Position numbers and translations under genes: made by a program | Notes under the pieces: generated by a model | The model's input: the letters and a program-made list of their open reading frames with translations, nothing else | What the model was told of the DNA's origin: nothing | Databases searched by the model: none | Shown here: piece after piece, positions 5,020-5,374 of the stretch | Layout: every line of letters starts with the position of its first letter | Position numbering within the stretch: the stretch's first letter is position 1 | Origin: Sedimenticola sp. | GTDB taxonomy: Bacteria > Pseudomonadota > Gammaproteobacteria > Chromatiales > Chromatiaceae | Reading direction: 5' to 3' | DNA: 5,374 nt | Assembly (NCBI GenBank): GCA_027038775.1 | Contig: JALWGP010000224.1 | Span: 5,274 to 10,647, forward strand

Positions 5020-5374
5020 ATGTCCATGATCGAGTTCCACAAGGTCACCAAACGCTTCCGCCGCCACGAGGTGCTCAAGGGCATCGACCTCGAGATCGCC
5101 CGTGGCGACCGCGTGGCCCTGGTGGGTTCCAACGGCGCGGGCAAGACCACCATGATCCGCTGCCTGCTGGGTGAGTACAACTGTGGCGGCACCGTGCGAA
5201 TCGACGGCAGGGAGCCGCGCCGGCACCGCACCGAGGTGCTCCGGCGCGTGGGCTTCGTGCCCCAGATCTCACCGCCGCTCAAGATGCCGGTGGGCCAGCT
5301 CATCCGCTTCGCCGCGGGGGTGTGCGACAGCGATCCCGGCCGCATGTTCGAGGTGGCCGGGATCGCTGTCGCAC
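5020..5374 (+). CDS. nosF: NosF, ABC transporter ATPase of the NosDFY machine (3' truncated)
   Basis: The frame is open from the ATG at 5020 to the window end (118 codons), covering roughly the first third of an ABC ATPase of about 300 residues. Visible elements are the first strands (MSMIEFHKVTKRF), Walker A GSNGAGKTT (36-44) and the Q-loop GFVPQ (78-82). The LSGGQ signature and Walker B lie beyond the window. NosF hydrolyses ATP in the cytoplasm and drives the NosDFY complex needed for NosZ copper-centre assembly; a nosY permease gene is expected next. GAGGA (5005-5009) is the ribosome-binding site for ATG 5020; an in-frame ATG at 5026 is possible. A 92-nt gap separates it from nosH, in contrast to the overlapping genes upstream, and no convincing terminator lies in it. 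Residues from about 112 on come from one arm of a perfect inverted repeat at the very end and may not be genuine. Confidence 0.9.
   Translation, partial: MSMIEFHKVTKRFRRHEVLKGIDLEIARGDRVALVGSNGAGKTTMIRCLLGEYNCGGTVRIDGREPRRHRTEVLRRVGFVPQISPPLKMPVGQLIRFAAGVCDSDPGRMFEVAGIAVA
5322..5374. repeat. Perfect 20-bp inverted repeat ending at the last base
   Basis: Arm 5322-5341 is exactly the reverse complement of arm 5355-5374, with a 13-nt spacer (5342-5354). The repeat lies inside the nosF frame and finishes at the final base of the window. A perfect 20-bp palindrome in a conserved coding region that coincides with the sequence end is most simply a fold-back or chimeric-read artefact at a contig end. 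A natural hairpin is not excluded. Confidence 0.9.

Overview
The window is about 5.4 kb of GC-rich bacterial DNA with every gene on the + strand. It holds the middle of a nitrous oxide reductase (nos) accessory cluster. The order is: 3' end of a c-type cytochrome domain, nosB-like membrane protein, nosD, nosG, nosH and the 5' part of nosF. The nosB-nosD-nosG-nosH-nosF order, with no nosR in view, resembles the clade II ('c-nos' or atypical) clusters described in Wolinella succinogenes and several Proteobacteria. GC-rich codon use and the protein style suggest a denitrifying or sulfur-oxidising member of the Pseudomonadota, but the sequence does not fix the taxon.

Layout. Positions 2-280 encode the C-terminus of a monohaem class I cytochrome c domain. 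This is either a free-standing electron donor or the haem tail of an upstream NosZ. Positions 281-556 are non-coding and structured: a 17-bp hairpin (319-359), small competing palindromes (366-396), a terminator-like purine/pyrimidine stem-loop (399-435), then a candidate FNR/DNR-type box (480-493) with a possible -10 element. From 557 to 4927, nosB, nosD, nosG and nosH are packed with ATGA overlaps or a 2-nt gap and are very probably one translationally coupled message. A 92-nt gap precedes nosF (5020 to the window end).

How the genes fit together. NosG (Tat-exported, multi-cluster ferredoxin) and NosH (membrane Fe-S protein) form a NapGH-like module. In clade II systems this module is thought to carry electrons from the quinone pool towards periplasmic c-type cytochromes and NosZ. 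NosD (secreted beta-helix protein) and NosF (cytoplasmic ATPase), with a NosY permease expected just downstream, form the NosDFY ABC machine that matures the copper centres of NosZ. NosB is a six-helix membrane protein required in the Wolinella system but of unknown activity.

I see no evidence of an entirely new system. The points most worth checking are: an altered Fe-S ligand set in NosH, insertions in NosG relative to NapG, His/Met/Cys-rich periplasmic loops in NosB, the regulatory gap upstream of nosB, and a perfect inverted repeat ending exactly at the last base, which is probably an assembly artefact.
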